Position numbers and translations under genes: made by a program
Notes under the pieces: generated by a model
The model's database searches: none
What the model was told of the DNA's origin: nothing
What the model saw: only the letters and a program-made list of their open reading frames with translations
Part shown: piece by piece, positions 1 through 9,960 of the stretch
Position numbering within the stretch: the first letter of the stretch is position 1
Layout of the letters: every line of letters starts with the position of its first letter
Assembly (NCBI GenBank): GCA_022496185.1
Contig: WTXG01000015.1
Span: 405,286-469,285, forward strand
Direction: 5' to 3'
DNA: 64,000 bases
From: Multifurca ochricompacta
Lineage: Eukaryota; Basidiomycota; Agaricomycetes; Russulales; Russulaceae

Positions 1-1385
1 CACTGTATCCAACCTCTCTACGAAAGATTGGGAGCCGTTTCATCAAAGACGGCTACACTCCCCGTACTTGGCGCACCCATCCTCTGCATCTATGTCCACC
101 GGAGCCCTACGACCCTACTCACCCTGGTACACGTGCGACACTGGATTGGATATTCCTGATTTCTTCGCTCAACTTCAGCTTTTGGTCCTACTTGGACGGC
201 TCGGATGCCTGTTTCGGCGTCGAATGGCGTGAAGGCTGGGCTAGTGAGCGCCACGTGGTGCATACCGGATACTGGAGCCTCGTCGCTGCTTTGGACAGAG
301 GTAAACCGCTTTTTTCCTTTCATTTCCTTTTTTTTTTTCTTTCTGCATCAAAGAGTTGACGAATCACCTCATTTTCCTCTTTCGCCATGACGGGTGCTCC
401 CTCTTGGGGATTTTAGCTTTGGAAGAGGGCATTCCCATCACAGACCCGGCTTTTTACGCGTCCGAGGAGCGCTGTCCCAACAGTCTAATAGAGCACGTCT
501 TCCGTGCCTCTTCCAATGCGATCGAGAGCGTCCCGCTTCTGCCAAAACGCATCGCCATCATGCGCGAGGTCGGAGCGATCATTTGCGCTGTAAGCGTGGC
601 GGATGCCTTTTTTTTCATCATGCTTTTGACTCCTACTGTCGGCCTTGACCAAGATTATTTTTTATCTTTATTTTACAGGAATTCGGCGGTTCGTTTCAGG
701 GATTTGTAGAGGCTTTTCAACGCCGATACAACTACGATGGCACGGCGTTACAATTCGCGCAGATGGTGACTGATACCTTCCCGTCTTTCCGCGACGAACA
801 CTGGTTCGAGGGACGTAGGAGTCCGTATACTTTCGATCGTCTTTTTTTTATTGCGTCACGTACTTACATGGTACCTTCTTCCTTCCTTCCCCTCACTCGC
901 TCCCACGTATACCACATACGGCACGTCCCCCCCATTTTAGTCTTCTTCTGGAAGCGCGCCCAGATCCTGACCGCGGAGACCTGGGCCGCATTCTTCCCAC
1001 CGTCCGAGGACGATCCGCACCCACTCTTTCCGCACGGCATCGGACAACTCACTATGTTTGCGGACTACCGCGTGCCGCAAATATTGCACCATCTCCGACT
1101 GCTCACTTACGCACCATCTCTCGTCCGCTCACTCAAATCTCGTGAAGAATTTGAGTGTGGCGTGCGGGAGGAGATCGCCATCCGCGCCGCGTCGATTGTC
1201 GCCGTTGAGCGTGTCGCCGCCGCCCTGCGCGTGGACGGACGACACGCTGGCGGGTGAGCAGCGTGCTTATCGATTTTTTCCTTTGGGATCTTGCGAAGAG
1301 TCTGGAAGAAGGTAAAGACAGGATTGAGGGGATCAAAACGGAACCTATGCTTCCCGCACACCGGACACGGAGCATCTGGTACTGA
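1..1385 (+). CDS. QNG1: Queuosine 5'-phosphate N-glycosylase/hydrolase (Qng1, DUF2419), 3' part
   Basis: Salvage enzyme that releases queuine from queuosine derivatives for tRNA modification. The reading enters from the left edge, so the N-terminus is missing. Visible exons are about 3-300, 417-589, 679-859 and 941-1385, joined by GT-AG introns. Family hallmarks in order are WIFLISSLNFSFWS, GYWSLVAALDRALEEGIPIT, FFWKRAQILTAETW, HGIGQLTMFADYRVPQ, EIAIRAAS and the C-terminal HRTRSIWY before TGA at 1383-1385. Between the EIAIRAAS exon and the FFLWDLAK segment the frame changes; one base is missing near the G run at 1252-1254. This is an indel or an assembly error, as no plausible intron fits. 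It is convergent with the polymerase gene downstream. Family assignment is firm; exon ends are inferred. Confidence 0.88.
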
Positions 1386-1620
1386 TGTGTAAGGAAAAGA
1401 CAGGTCTGTGGAAAGGGAGGGGAGGAACACGACTTGAATTCCTTCCATGATAATATGGAAGTGAGGATAGAGATAGATTAGATAGTGGGGGTATATACAA
1501 CTAGACCAACAACTATAAAAAAAGATTAAAGAGCAGTCTTGGAGAGGGACGTCCTTTCGCCGCTCTTGTCCCCCCCCCATCCATCTTATTAGATGACTCG
1601 GTCCATCGCACCATACCGAC

Positions 1621-3752
1621 CTATCCATCCGCGCCTGATTCCCCCTCCCTCATCGGTGATGGTCTTCCCACCTTCGGAAAGAAATCATCCTCCGTCTCCT
1701 TACCCGTCAATATGGCCAGACTAAAATCGAACGTCCCCGCGCGGGCCGAAGCCCTTTTTTTACTCGTGAGGAATCGGAAATTACGTCGGTGAGGGGCGAT
1801 AGGGCCCAATTCGAGCTCGTCCAGGATCCGATCCTCACTTTCTCCCTCTACGAGTTCCCAGTAGCCCGTCGGGGCCGTCGTATCCGTCGTGGAGGATGAG
1901 GAGGGGAGCCCGAACCCGGAGCCGGAGGATAACGATGAGGTTGACGGTGACGAAGGCGACGAGGTTGGTGTTGGTGTTGATGTTGATGTCTGAGATTCCA
2001 GAGCGGCTTCTTCGGAGGTGTGCCATCGCCAGAGGCCGTACTCGTCTAGGTGCATCCCCAGCCTGGCAGCGGCGAGACGAGCGATGCGCACGAATTCCTC
2101 GTCACCTGTCAAGATGATCTGTGCCGCTCCGCGGGACTTGAGCGGTGCGAGACTTGATTAAAAATAATAATAAAAATCATATTCGACGAATCATCCATAA
2201 AGCGATGGAATGCATATGTGTGATGCGCGCTTAACGTCAGCCAACGAGGCCAATGTAATGAATGAGAACGAAATGATGAGGGTGAAGAGGGAGGGGAGGG
2301 GGTAGGTAGGGTCTTTGTCTCGTTTCACGTACCTGAGATTGAGCCGAATGTATTTGCCTCGGCCAGCGCGGAGATCGCGCATTCGATCGCCGACTTCTTG
2401 CCATGCGCCTCCATAGCCGTCCAGTCCTGAGAGTTCTTGCTGAGAATGTGCGTTGGTATTGGCGTCCTTGTTACTGTGGGCGCGTAAGGGAAGCAACGCG
2501 ACACCGCGCCATTTTCGCGGTCCTGCTGGTGCGAGAGGCGCCGCGAGCAAGCCAGCGGCTTCGAGTGGGCGTATGACGTCCTGGAGGAGCGGTGAGGCTC
2601 TGCGTTGAGCTGCGGACGTATTCACCTGTAAAAAGGGTACGTGTTGTTTTCCCCGCGTGCGGACTTTGGCATGCACTTTCGTTGTTGTTGCTGTTGTTGA
2701 TGGTGAAGGTGGGGATGGGGTGGGGACGTGTATTTGTAGGTGATGATGTAGGAGTATGGTTACTTCTGGGAGTTCTGTGGATTCCCGTCGGCTAAGAGGA
2801 GAGGTGATGAACGATGTATTATGGAATAGGAGGTGAAGTTCTTTGCTGGGACTCACTAGGCGCCAGTGAGGTGTACTTCGAAGTTGCAGGAGATGTGATC
2901 GCGGATGAAGGACTTTTTCGAGTGTATCAAAAGGTGGAAAGTCAAAAGAAGGGGTACAGTGAGCACGCACTGCAATTTCCTCGGCTTCTGCACGGGAAAG
3001 GGTTTCGTTATGTGCTCGCCGTACAGAACGCCAACTTTTTGAGTTGGCTTCAGGAGGGCTGCATATTTGGGGAGGTTAAGGTCGGAAACGGACACCGCTC
3101 CTTCGTTGACAAGATTCGTAGCAGTACGCTGTCTGAAAAAAAAAGAAAAAAAGACGAAGGTGCTACTGAGTAGAAATTGAAGCCATTGGAAAGTGACAAT
3201 CACCCAATGCCAGGAATCTTTTCGAATGTCTCGATGGCAAGGAGACGCTGCTTGGCTTGGTGTTCAAGCCCCTCGTCCTGCATGCGGTTTGGGTATTAGG
3301 AAACAAGAACAGGCTCCAAGTGGCATCTAAGAGATGCCTACAGACATATTCTTTGCCCTGAAGGAAAAAATCTATCCTGTTTGCAATGCCGAGCCCGATA
3401 CCACGTAACTCAAGATGGTGTGAAAAGGGATACCAGGGTCGAAGGCACTAACAACGTACCTTAATAGCCTCTTGCCCTGACTTAATGGGCTTGTCATGCT
3501 CGAGAATAGCTGCAATTGCCACCTGGAAAGAGCGAACTTTGTATGCATTGCGCGTAGGACTCGAATTTTCTTCTTTGAGACCTGTAGGATGACGGGGTGT
3601 ATATGCGCAACTCCTACAAGCTGTGAAACAGAAAACTTACACTTTGTCAAAAGGTCAATGACGGCTTTATTGGGTCCAGTTGCAGTAGAATATGTTCTTA
3701 AATGAGATAGGGAAGATGGGAGTCGAGTAAGGGATAATTGACGAATGAACAT
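1621..3752 (-). CDS. DNA polymerase X family (beta/lambda-like) with degenerate active site, putative mitochondrial
   Basis: Starts at ATG 3752 with an Arg/Ser/Leu-rich, acid-free leader (MFIRQLSLTRLPSSLSHLRT) typical of mitochondrial targeting. Then come the 8-kDa domain (NKAVIDLLTK, AIAAILEHDKPIKSGQEAIK), the first HhH (LRGIGLGIANRIDFFLQGKE), the second HhH (FEKIPGIG), a palm start (VHLTGAYRRE) and a thumb (IILTGDEEFVRIARLAAARL, HLDEYGLWRW). About eight introns fit: exons 3752-3641, 3581-3460, 3408 onward and others. In the palm the motif that is GDVD in active enzymes reads PEVT, and the third carboxylate (RxDxR) reads RLNL, so no catalytic Asp remains. One base is missing in a T run near 2999, between VGVLYGEHITKPF and SRAEAEEIA. 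A Ser/Thr-rich insert lies in the thumb. Promoter is shared with SNF5. Homology is clear; loss of polymerase activity is inferred. Confidence 0.85.
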
Positions 3753-3976
3753 AGATGAAGGAAAGGGGAAGACGCGTCTGCGTCTCTATTACGCGCCTTG
3801 CTTTGGTTTTAGACCGCCGCCACCACCACCGTGTCTGTGTCTGTATCAACGGCGACAGCGACGAGGGGAGATCTAGACCTTGTCAGTTTACACGAGACAC
3901 GCGCCGACAACGACAAATCACCCAAAAAAGGCTTCGTTTCTGTCTTGGTCTTCTCCTCCCTGTGTCAGCAAAACTA
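3753..3976. promoter_or_regulatory. Divergent intergenic region, polymerase X / SNF5
   Basis: 224 bp separate the two start codons. They probably carry both promoters and 5' leaders. It contains a CACCACCACC run and CpG-containing GACGCG words, but no TATA box that I can assign with confidence. An open frame runs upstream of the chosen SNF5 ATG to 3755, but its residues look like leader sequence. Confidence 0.45.
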
Positions 3977-6022
3977 ATGGCGACGTCCGGTGATTCCAAC
4001 CAGCGCTCAGCGCCTGTTCCTGGCTTGTTGCAGTCAACGTTCAATACTCTACAGTTTGGCACAATGTCGGACAGTCAGCTGAGGCAAACTATCAATCAGC
4101 TCTCTCATGCCGCCAGTGGGGCTCAGTACCAAGCTTTTGCAGCCCCGACACCACAACGGACAGCTGGTAAGCTTACACACTCTCGCACTTACGCCCACAC
4201 TCACACCCACAATCACACTCATGTCTCCACTTCCCCTTTTAAATTCATTTTACACCTCCCTTCACTCTTATTTGTATTTTTCACCACTGCACTACAAATA
4301 GCTTACCAGAAGAACATTGCCAATTGGTCGACATCGTCGACTCCTCCACCACGTTCGTCCTCGCGTCGCAGTCGCCCTGCAAAAAGTAGCAATCTTGTGC
4401 CTGCACCCGTAGCCCCAGTAACCCCTACACCTGCTGCCGTACCTCACATCCCACCACTTACCCACCAACTCCCATCTTTACTCCCCTCAATGACTTTGCC
4501 GCCCCAGCCCCCGGCAGATCCTCGGACCACCAGGTCCCGCGCGCCGTTACCCACAACGCCACAGGCGTTCCTGTCGACCTACTCCTCGCGTCTGCAAACC
4601 GGCGCGACGTTACTCGTGCAACCCATACTTTCCTCCTCGTCTACAACAGCAGCGGCCACAACGGCCGCATCGAGTTCGACGCGCCCTAGACGTGGCGGTG
4701 TCGTGAGTTACGCTGATCCTGGATCTGGCGACGACATCCCCGATGCGGGTGAGGTGGACTCGGATGGATCCGACTTTGTTGCGAGCGGCGGTACGCGCAC
4801 AGCGATACGCGCCGCGCGAGGCGCGGCTCGCACCGTTAATGGAGTCAGTAGCCTATACGCTAATGGGACGTTGGCACCCGCGGGGGCTGGCGCATCCTCG
4901 CGAACTGAATTGGATCAGAGTTATCTCGGAATGATACCACCGTCACGTTTCATAACTGCGAAACAGTTTGCGCTGACAAAGCACGCGGACCTGTGAGTTT
5001 TTTTTTTCCCCTTGTACTTACGTGTTTGGCGGTATATTGACGCCAATCCATCTTGTGTTTGTGTGTGTACACCAGTTCGGAGGAAACGCTCGCGGAACAA
5101 GCTAAGCGCCCGGTTGCCCTCGTTCCGATTCGTGTCGAATTTGAGACGGACACCCACCGCATTCGAGACTGCTTCGTCTGGAATTTACACGAAATGGTCA
5201 TCACTCCAGAGCAATTTGCCCGCACTTTTTGCGCAGATCTTGATTTGCCAGCATCACCATGGGCGGACACTGTCGCGGCCCAAATTCGCGCTCAACTAGA
5301 AGACCATGACGGCGTGGGCAGTATGGAGCTGGCGGTGGACGGAGGAGGCGAGGGTGGAGACGAGGTCCCGGAATGCCGTGTTCTTCTCAGTGTGCGTCTC
5401 TTCTTCATCCGGCAGGCGCTTACTGACTCACTAACTAACATACGACAGATCGATGTACAGGTGGATAACCACCATCTATTGGACCACATCGAGTGGGATT
5501 TGCGTTCTGGACTTACACCAGAGAAGTTTACTCACCAACTCTGTCTCGACCTTGGGCTTACCAGCGAAGCTGAGCCTCTCATCGCGCATGCGATCCATGA
5601 GGAGCTAATGAAGCACAAAAAGGACGCGATAGAGTGGGGTGTCATCGGTGGTTTCCCTACCGAACAAACGGCGAGCGCGGAAGACGGTGCAAAAGACAAG
5701 GGCGTCTTGGGGCTCATGAAAGATAAGACTGGTCTGGGACTGGGCTGGGGCCGCACACCAAAAGAAGGGAGAGGGCCGAAGGTTTTAAGGAGCGTCTGGA
5801 GAGATTGGGCGAGGCGGAAGAATTCAAGACGCGGTGGGAGATGCTGTCTCAGGAGGAGGTGGAAAGACGGGAGGTCGAGCGGGAGCGTGCGAGCAGGTAC
5901 GTTACAGCGTCATTCTTTTGGCATTGTGCATTTGATCGAACGCTTTTGCTTGTCATAGACGGTTACGGAGAGAGACGTCAAAATTCCAGAGTTCGACCAG
6001 AACGAAGAGGATACGATACTAG
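3977..6022 (+). CDS. SNF5: SNF5/SMARCB1 subunit of SWI/SNF chromatin remodelling complex
   Basis: Core scaffold subunit of nuclear SWI/SNF (BAF/RSC-type) remodellers. Exons 3977-4166, 4302-4992, 5076-5391, 5449-5896 and 5959-6022 splice cleanly. The N-terminal half is Pro/Ser/Ala-rich and probably disordered. The paired SNF5 repeats follow: LVPIRVEFETDTHRIRDCFV with ITPEQFARTFCADLDLP, then IDVQVDNHHLLDHIEWDLRS with LTPEKFTHQLCLDLGL. The C-terminal block has RGPKVLRSVWRDW, EAEEFKTRWEMLSQEEVERR and RRLRRETSKF, and ends at TAG 6020-6022. Between RSVWRDW and EAEEF one base is missing at the GGGC run 5807-5810. Since both sides are conserved, this looks like an indel or assembly error rather than a second start. 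ATG 3977 is chosen because exon 1 joins the conserved body in frame. Confidence 0.9.
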
Positions 6023-6282
6023 CGTTTTTGGAGTCTCTCCCCCTTTTGTTTTTCTTGTTCCTTTTGAGCCTGCCTCCATAATTTATCGTCGCTTTCTTTT
6101 GCAAATATTTTCGCAAAACTAACTTCCTCTTCAACATGGACATGGGCAATCCGCGGACAACGAATACTGTATGTCGGCTTTCCAGTGCTAGTGGCTTCAT
6201 TTACGTCGATAGAAAGACACGATATCAATTGAGGCAGTCCCCGCTCCAGTCTCCTCAATGCGCATATCCATCTACATGAGGT

Positions 6283-6789
6283 CTAGGCGTCAAACATCCA
6301 CACAGCATCCCGGCTAACCAACCGCTTTCCATCCTTCCCAAAATCAACACCCTCGTGAGCGAGCATGCGAAGCTTCTCATTCTGCAAGGGACCCATCCCG
6401 CCTCCCTTGAAGGGCTCGTGCCAATTCGTCTTCTTCCCCTCGACCATCTCCACGGCCTCGTCCGCGCCACCAGACGCGGTCCTTATACTTATGCTCTTCA
6501 AAGACGATGACGAGGACGACGATGACGACGCCCACTCGCCCTTGAAGCCGCCCACGAAAAGGCTAGACGCGATGACACGATGACACGGGATAAGCGGGGC
6601 GAAAGGGTTATTGCGTAACGCGCCACCAATCGAGCGCGGAGAGCCCTCTCCGAGCGCCACACAGACGTCTTTGTACGTCGACACCTTCCCCGCGGGGATC
6701 TCTCGGATGAGGTCGTATACCGCCCAGTGGTGAGGCGGGACTCGCTTCCCGGCTTTCGTGCGGAAACCCTCGCGCTCGGAACGCGTCAT
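6283..6789 (-). CDS. Methylated-DNA--protein-cysteine S-methyltransferase (MGMT/ATL-type) domain protein
   Basis: Repairs O6-alkylguanine by transferring the alkyl group to an active-site cysteine. About 168 aa, covering only the DNA-binding C-terminal domain. Seen in order: HWAVYDLIREIPAGKVSTYKDV (flipping-loop Tyr), the SPRSIGGALRNNP arginine finger, the active site PCHRVIAS and GGFKGEW. A serine/acid-rich insert (Ser run encoded near 6500-6530) follows, then KLRMLAHEGVDFGKDGKRL. The reactive Cys is kept, unlike Trp/Ala-type ATL proteins, so real transferase activity is plausible. ATG 6789 (MTRSEREGF) is chosen as the start because upstream codons run into a poly-T/G tract. An upstream exon cannot be excluded. 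Convergent with SNF5. Confidence 0.8.
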   Translation of the reverse strand: MTRSEREGFRTKAGKRVPPHHWAVYDLIREIPAGKVSTYKDVCVALGEGSPRSIGGALRNNPFAPLIPCHRVIASSLFVGGFKGEWASSSSSSSSSLKSISIRTASGGADEAVEMVEGKKTNWHEPFKGGGMGPLQNEKLRMLAHEGVDFGKDGKRLVSRDAVWMFDA

Positions 6790-7471
6790 GGGATAGTAAA
6801 CGTCACCTTTTTTTTTTTTAAATTGAGGGGAGGGGGGGGGGGTATTACGAGCAGCGCGATCAGCAATCAGCAACTTCTTTCTTTCTTGTTCACACGAAGG
6901 AGAGGAAGAAAGTAAGGAGGGAAAAAGCCTTACATTTGGAGAAATCCACTATATCTTTAGAGGTAGTGGTGGTGTTGCTTACCGGTGGCGGTGCAGCCCC
7001 TGTAGTCGTTGTAGCTGTTGTTGTTGAGCGAGTCGGCTTTAATGGATTGTATCGGTATGAATCGAGACTGATAGTAAGATGATGTTGATGTTCCCTCTCT
7101 GCTGGCATGTTTCTGGTGTATTGATGATGTCGCATGCTCCCCCCCTCTCTCCACTCGAGTCACCTTAGGTACAAAGTTCATTCCGCGACGGGTCCTGTTT
7201 TCCCACGAGGAACACGTGGCTTTCGCCTTGCCTCTAGCTCTTCATTTGTCATAGCATCTGGGATCTGTGTACATGCTGTCTCTCTTCTTCCCTTTCTTCG
7301 AGATATGCCCGCCATCTGTTTCAAACGTACGGAAAGCAGTTAAAAAAAACCACCGGGGGAAGGGTGTGCAAGAACGCACACGCCAAGACCGTCCGTATCA
7401 TCAAGAGCAAGAAGAGATAAAAGTGGGATGATATGAGAGAGCAACAAGGTCGCACTCTACCCATTGTACGC
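6790..7471. other. Intergenic, no confident gene
   Basis: Contains homopolymer-rich sequence (T11 at 6811 region, G9 at 6832-6841) and, on the minus strand around 6960-7135, an open stretch rich in Thr codons. This could be leader or an upstream exon of the alkyltransferase gene. No recognisable domain or RNA gene was found. Confidence 0.5.
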
Positions 7472-8521
7472 TCAGTGCCACTCCAAAGAGTCCCCAACAA
7501 CTCGGGCCAACCAGTCCTTCTTCCAATGCATATAGTCTCGCTTCGGGGTGGGTGGGAGCAGTATAAACCCGTCGCCATAATCCATATTCGCCATGCGTTC
7601 CACAAGCTCGACTTCCCGACTGAACGTCCGTGGTCCGTCGCACACCTGCATTGCGAACTCCCTCACGCTAAATGGGAGACGCATTATGGGGTCCAGAAAC
7701 TCGTCTGGAAGGACCCACCCAGATTCGTCCTGCAGTGGAAGACGGCCGAGCATCCGCGCGAGGACGGATGCACAACCTGGGATGAGCAGGACGTCAGAGA
7801 CATGAAGAGAGGTGAGGCGGGGTGCCTGCGAGGCGACGAGGGCAACCGCTGGCGCGACAGTAGTGGACAAGACGTGATATATATTGATATGCAGGTGACG
7901 TAACTGGGGTAGATTCACAGACGCGGTACATTGCAGGTTTGGGGGAACAGCAATGCGAGTGTGGTTGAAGCTCAGCGTCAAGTCGGCTAAGCAGTGAAGA
8001 GGCGCGCTGGTTATGCATTCGAGGATACCACTGATAATCCCGGTTCGGACAACGACAGTCAGGGTGCGGAGTGTCGGTGCAGCGAAAAGCAGGATCTGTG
8101 AGAAGAGCCCCGACGGAATATGGATATAGTTGTGATCCTAGCGATGCATGCATTTGGGCTATTCACGCAATTTTGCCGTGGAATACAATTTTCAACGTAC
8201 TGGATGAAGTTTAGAGGAAAAATGTTCATTTCCATCATTTCCATCAGCAACGAAGAGGTGGCATACTTGTCGAAGATAGGGAGGAAGAGAAGAAAAATGA
8301 TGAAGAACGCGTTCGAGTTTGTCAACTCCCGGAATATAGAGGGTGTTGTACAGGAATCGGGAAGAGACTGATGAGATGTATTTGGAGGTGAGCGAGAGAG
8401 AGCGAGCTGTCCTGCCCTGGTCCACGCAAGCATAGTGGAATATGTGACAAAGGATTTCTGGAGGGAGAGTCTGTATCATCCTCTGTTCGCGGGTTGTTAT
8501 ATCCCATGTACGAAGGACCAA
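7472..8521 (-). CDS. F-box domain protein
   Basis: Two exons, 8521-8201 and 8137-7472, joined by a 63-bp GT-AG intron in phase 0, give about 329 aa. The N-terminal F-box reads LPPEILCHIFHYACVDQ, followed by ARSLSLTSKYISSVSSRFLY, the usual basidiomycete F-box followed by a 'changed conditions' helix. The rest is Leu-rich (LLFAAPTLRTLTVVV, LPQLRHLHINIYHV), suggestive of irregular leucine-rich repeats that would present substrates to an SCF ubiquitin ligase. Agaricomycetes have large, fast-evolving families of such proteins, so the target cannot be guessed. No frameshift or nonsense codon seen. Confidence 0.75.
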
Positions 8522-9326
8522 TGCACTAGCGAGTGATTCGGCCGTCCCTATACAGCGCTCTTCATCAGATTGGGGACGTTGGCAGTTGTTGAGTTGTTGT
8601 AATCATACATACCCGACGGCGGCGGACGGCGGAAAGCTAGAAGGGACTGATGCACACGTGATGTTAGTGTTAATTGCTGTGAGCACACGAGCACACCACA
8701 ACACATTCCGCTGCTCGCTTGCCCTTCTCAGCGTCCAAAAGAATGTTCTGCGACTCTTATGGCCTTAATTCTCCATGGCTGAGAGGAGATGAAAGATGCG
8801 ACACAAGAATCACTACGTGAGGATAATCCACCATCCGCCGCAGAAGATGGCCAGTGGGTGCGCCTCCATAGTATTGGAATGCCCTCTTGAAATTCTCCTA
8901 GGTGTCGAAACCTGCGAAGGGGCATCAGCCGGCACTTGTGTTCGCTGATGGCTTGGCGGCCCCCAATCTGTCTGCGTGGGCATGAGCAGCACCTCGGCTC
9001 TTCCTGATATCCAGACATGCTCCATCCTTCATGCTGTAGATCAGCTTTACCTACTGCTTCACCCTGCTGCTATATAATGCTGTGTCTTCTCTTCATGCCC
9101 TCTCCCTCGACTTTCTTCCCATACCGTATTTCTGCAGACTCTTGCTAGACACTTGGTCCGGCAAAAATCGATGGCGAACCCCTGCGCGTTCGTGGCTGCG
9201 AGCCTCTCTACCTCACTCCACGCCCCCTGCCTTGGATTTTATCGTTGAGCTTTCTGCTTGGGATCCTAGTACAGTCACCGGGGCTGTTGGGTGTTGAGGT
9301 GAACTGAGATCATTGAAGTTGGTCGT
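8522..9326. other. No supported gene
   Basis: Short open stretches on both strands show no recognisable motif or consistent splice pattern. Probably the promoter of the F-box gene plus spacer. Confidence 0.4.
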
Positions 9327-9960
9327 TCACACTCGCACGTCATGATGGATCGTTCCTGGGCAGATGAACGGATCTACCCCAAGTCCTCTGACGCCAATTT
9401 TGAAGGCGATGCGATCGAGCTGGAATCCGTGATGGTTTTGTTTAGACTGAATGAACACGAGAAATCGTGGCAGACCAAAACGTACGCGGAGCCTGGTTAA
9501 ATCAAGGTGCCAAATCATACAACGTGATAAAGTTAAAATTAAGGAATGTTCTCTGTCGACAACGACGCGCTGTGTGCTCACCGGGTGCATGTACTCAAAC
9601 GTATGGTTGATGTTCTTGCTGAGGATAGTCGCCGCCGTCGAGGCTGTTGATGCTGATACCGCCATTGGGCGGGTTTCCAAAGTGTAATAATGGGTCACGA
9701 CTGATATTCTGTGGCACCACAACGCGGGTGAATCTCTCAAGCCTACAGGACTTCCCAGAAGAAAGTTGTGGATGGAGTGTGGGTTGAATGGATCCCAATC
9801 CTATGGATTGGGACCAGACTCTTGTGCGAGCGAAAAGTCCGGTTATTGCAGGATAGCCGGAGAGTCAGCGGTGTACAGTCTGAGGGATCATTGTGAACTC
9901 GATGTGGAGCAGGATCCGACAAGAGAGAGGAGAGAGATAGGAGAAGTCCGTTGATAACAT
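9327..9960 (-). other. Unassigned open stretches, possible degenerate gene
   Basis: Two overlapping minus-strand open stretches (9798-9595 and 9740-9327). A good donor lies after ...FEYMHP (gtgagc near 9580) and a matching acceptor (ttaaccag) about 90 bp on. One frame reads LLHFGNPPNGGISINSLDGG. I do not recognise a family. It may be an exon pair of a small lineage-specific gene, or noise. Confidence 0.25.

Noticed and set aside
3755..3976. N-terminal extension of SNF5 from the upstream in-frame start
   Set aside because: Residues are Arg/His-rich leader-like and the stretch is the divergent promoter; ATG 3977 joins the conserved protein.
6890..7135. Thr-rich small protein upstream of the alkyltransferase gene
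   Set aside because: Low-complexity ACC/ACA codons without conserved features; may be leader sequence.
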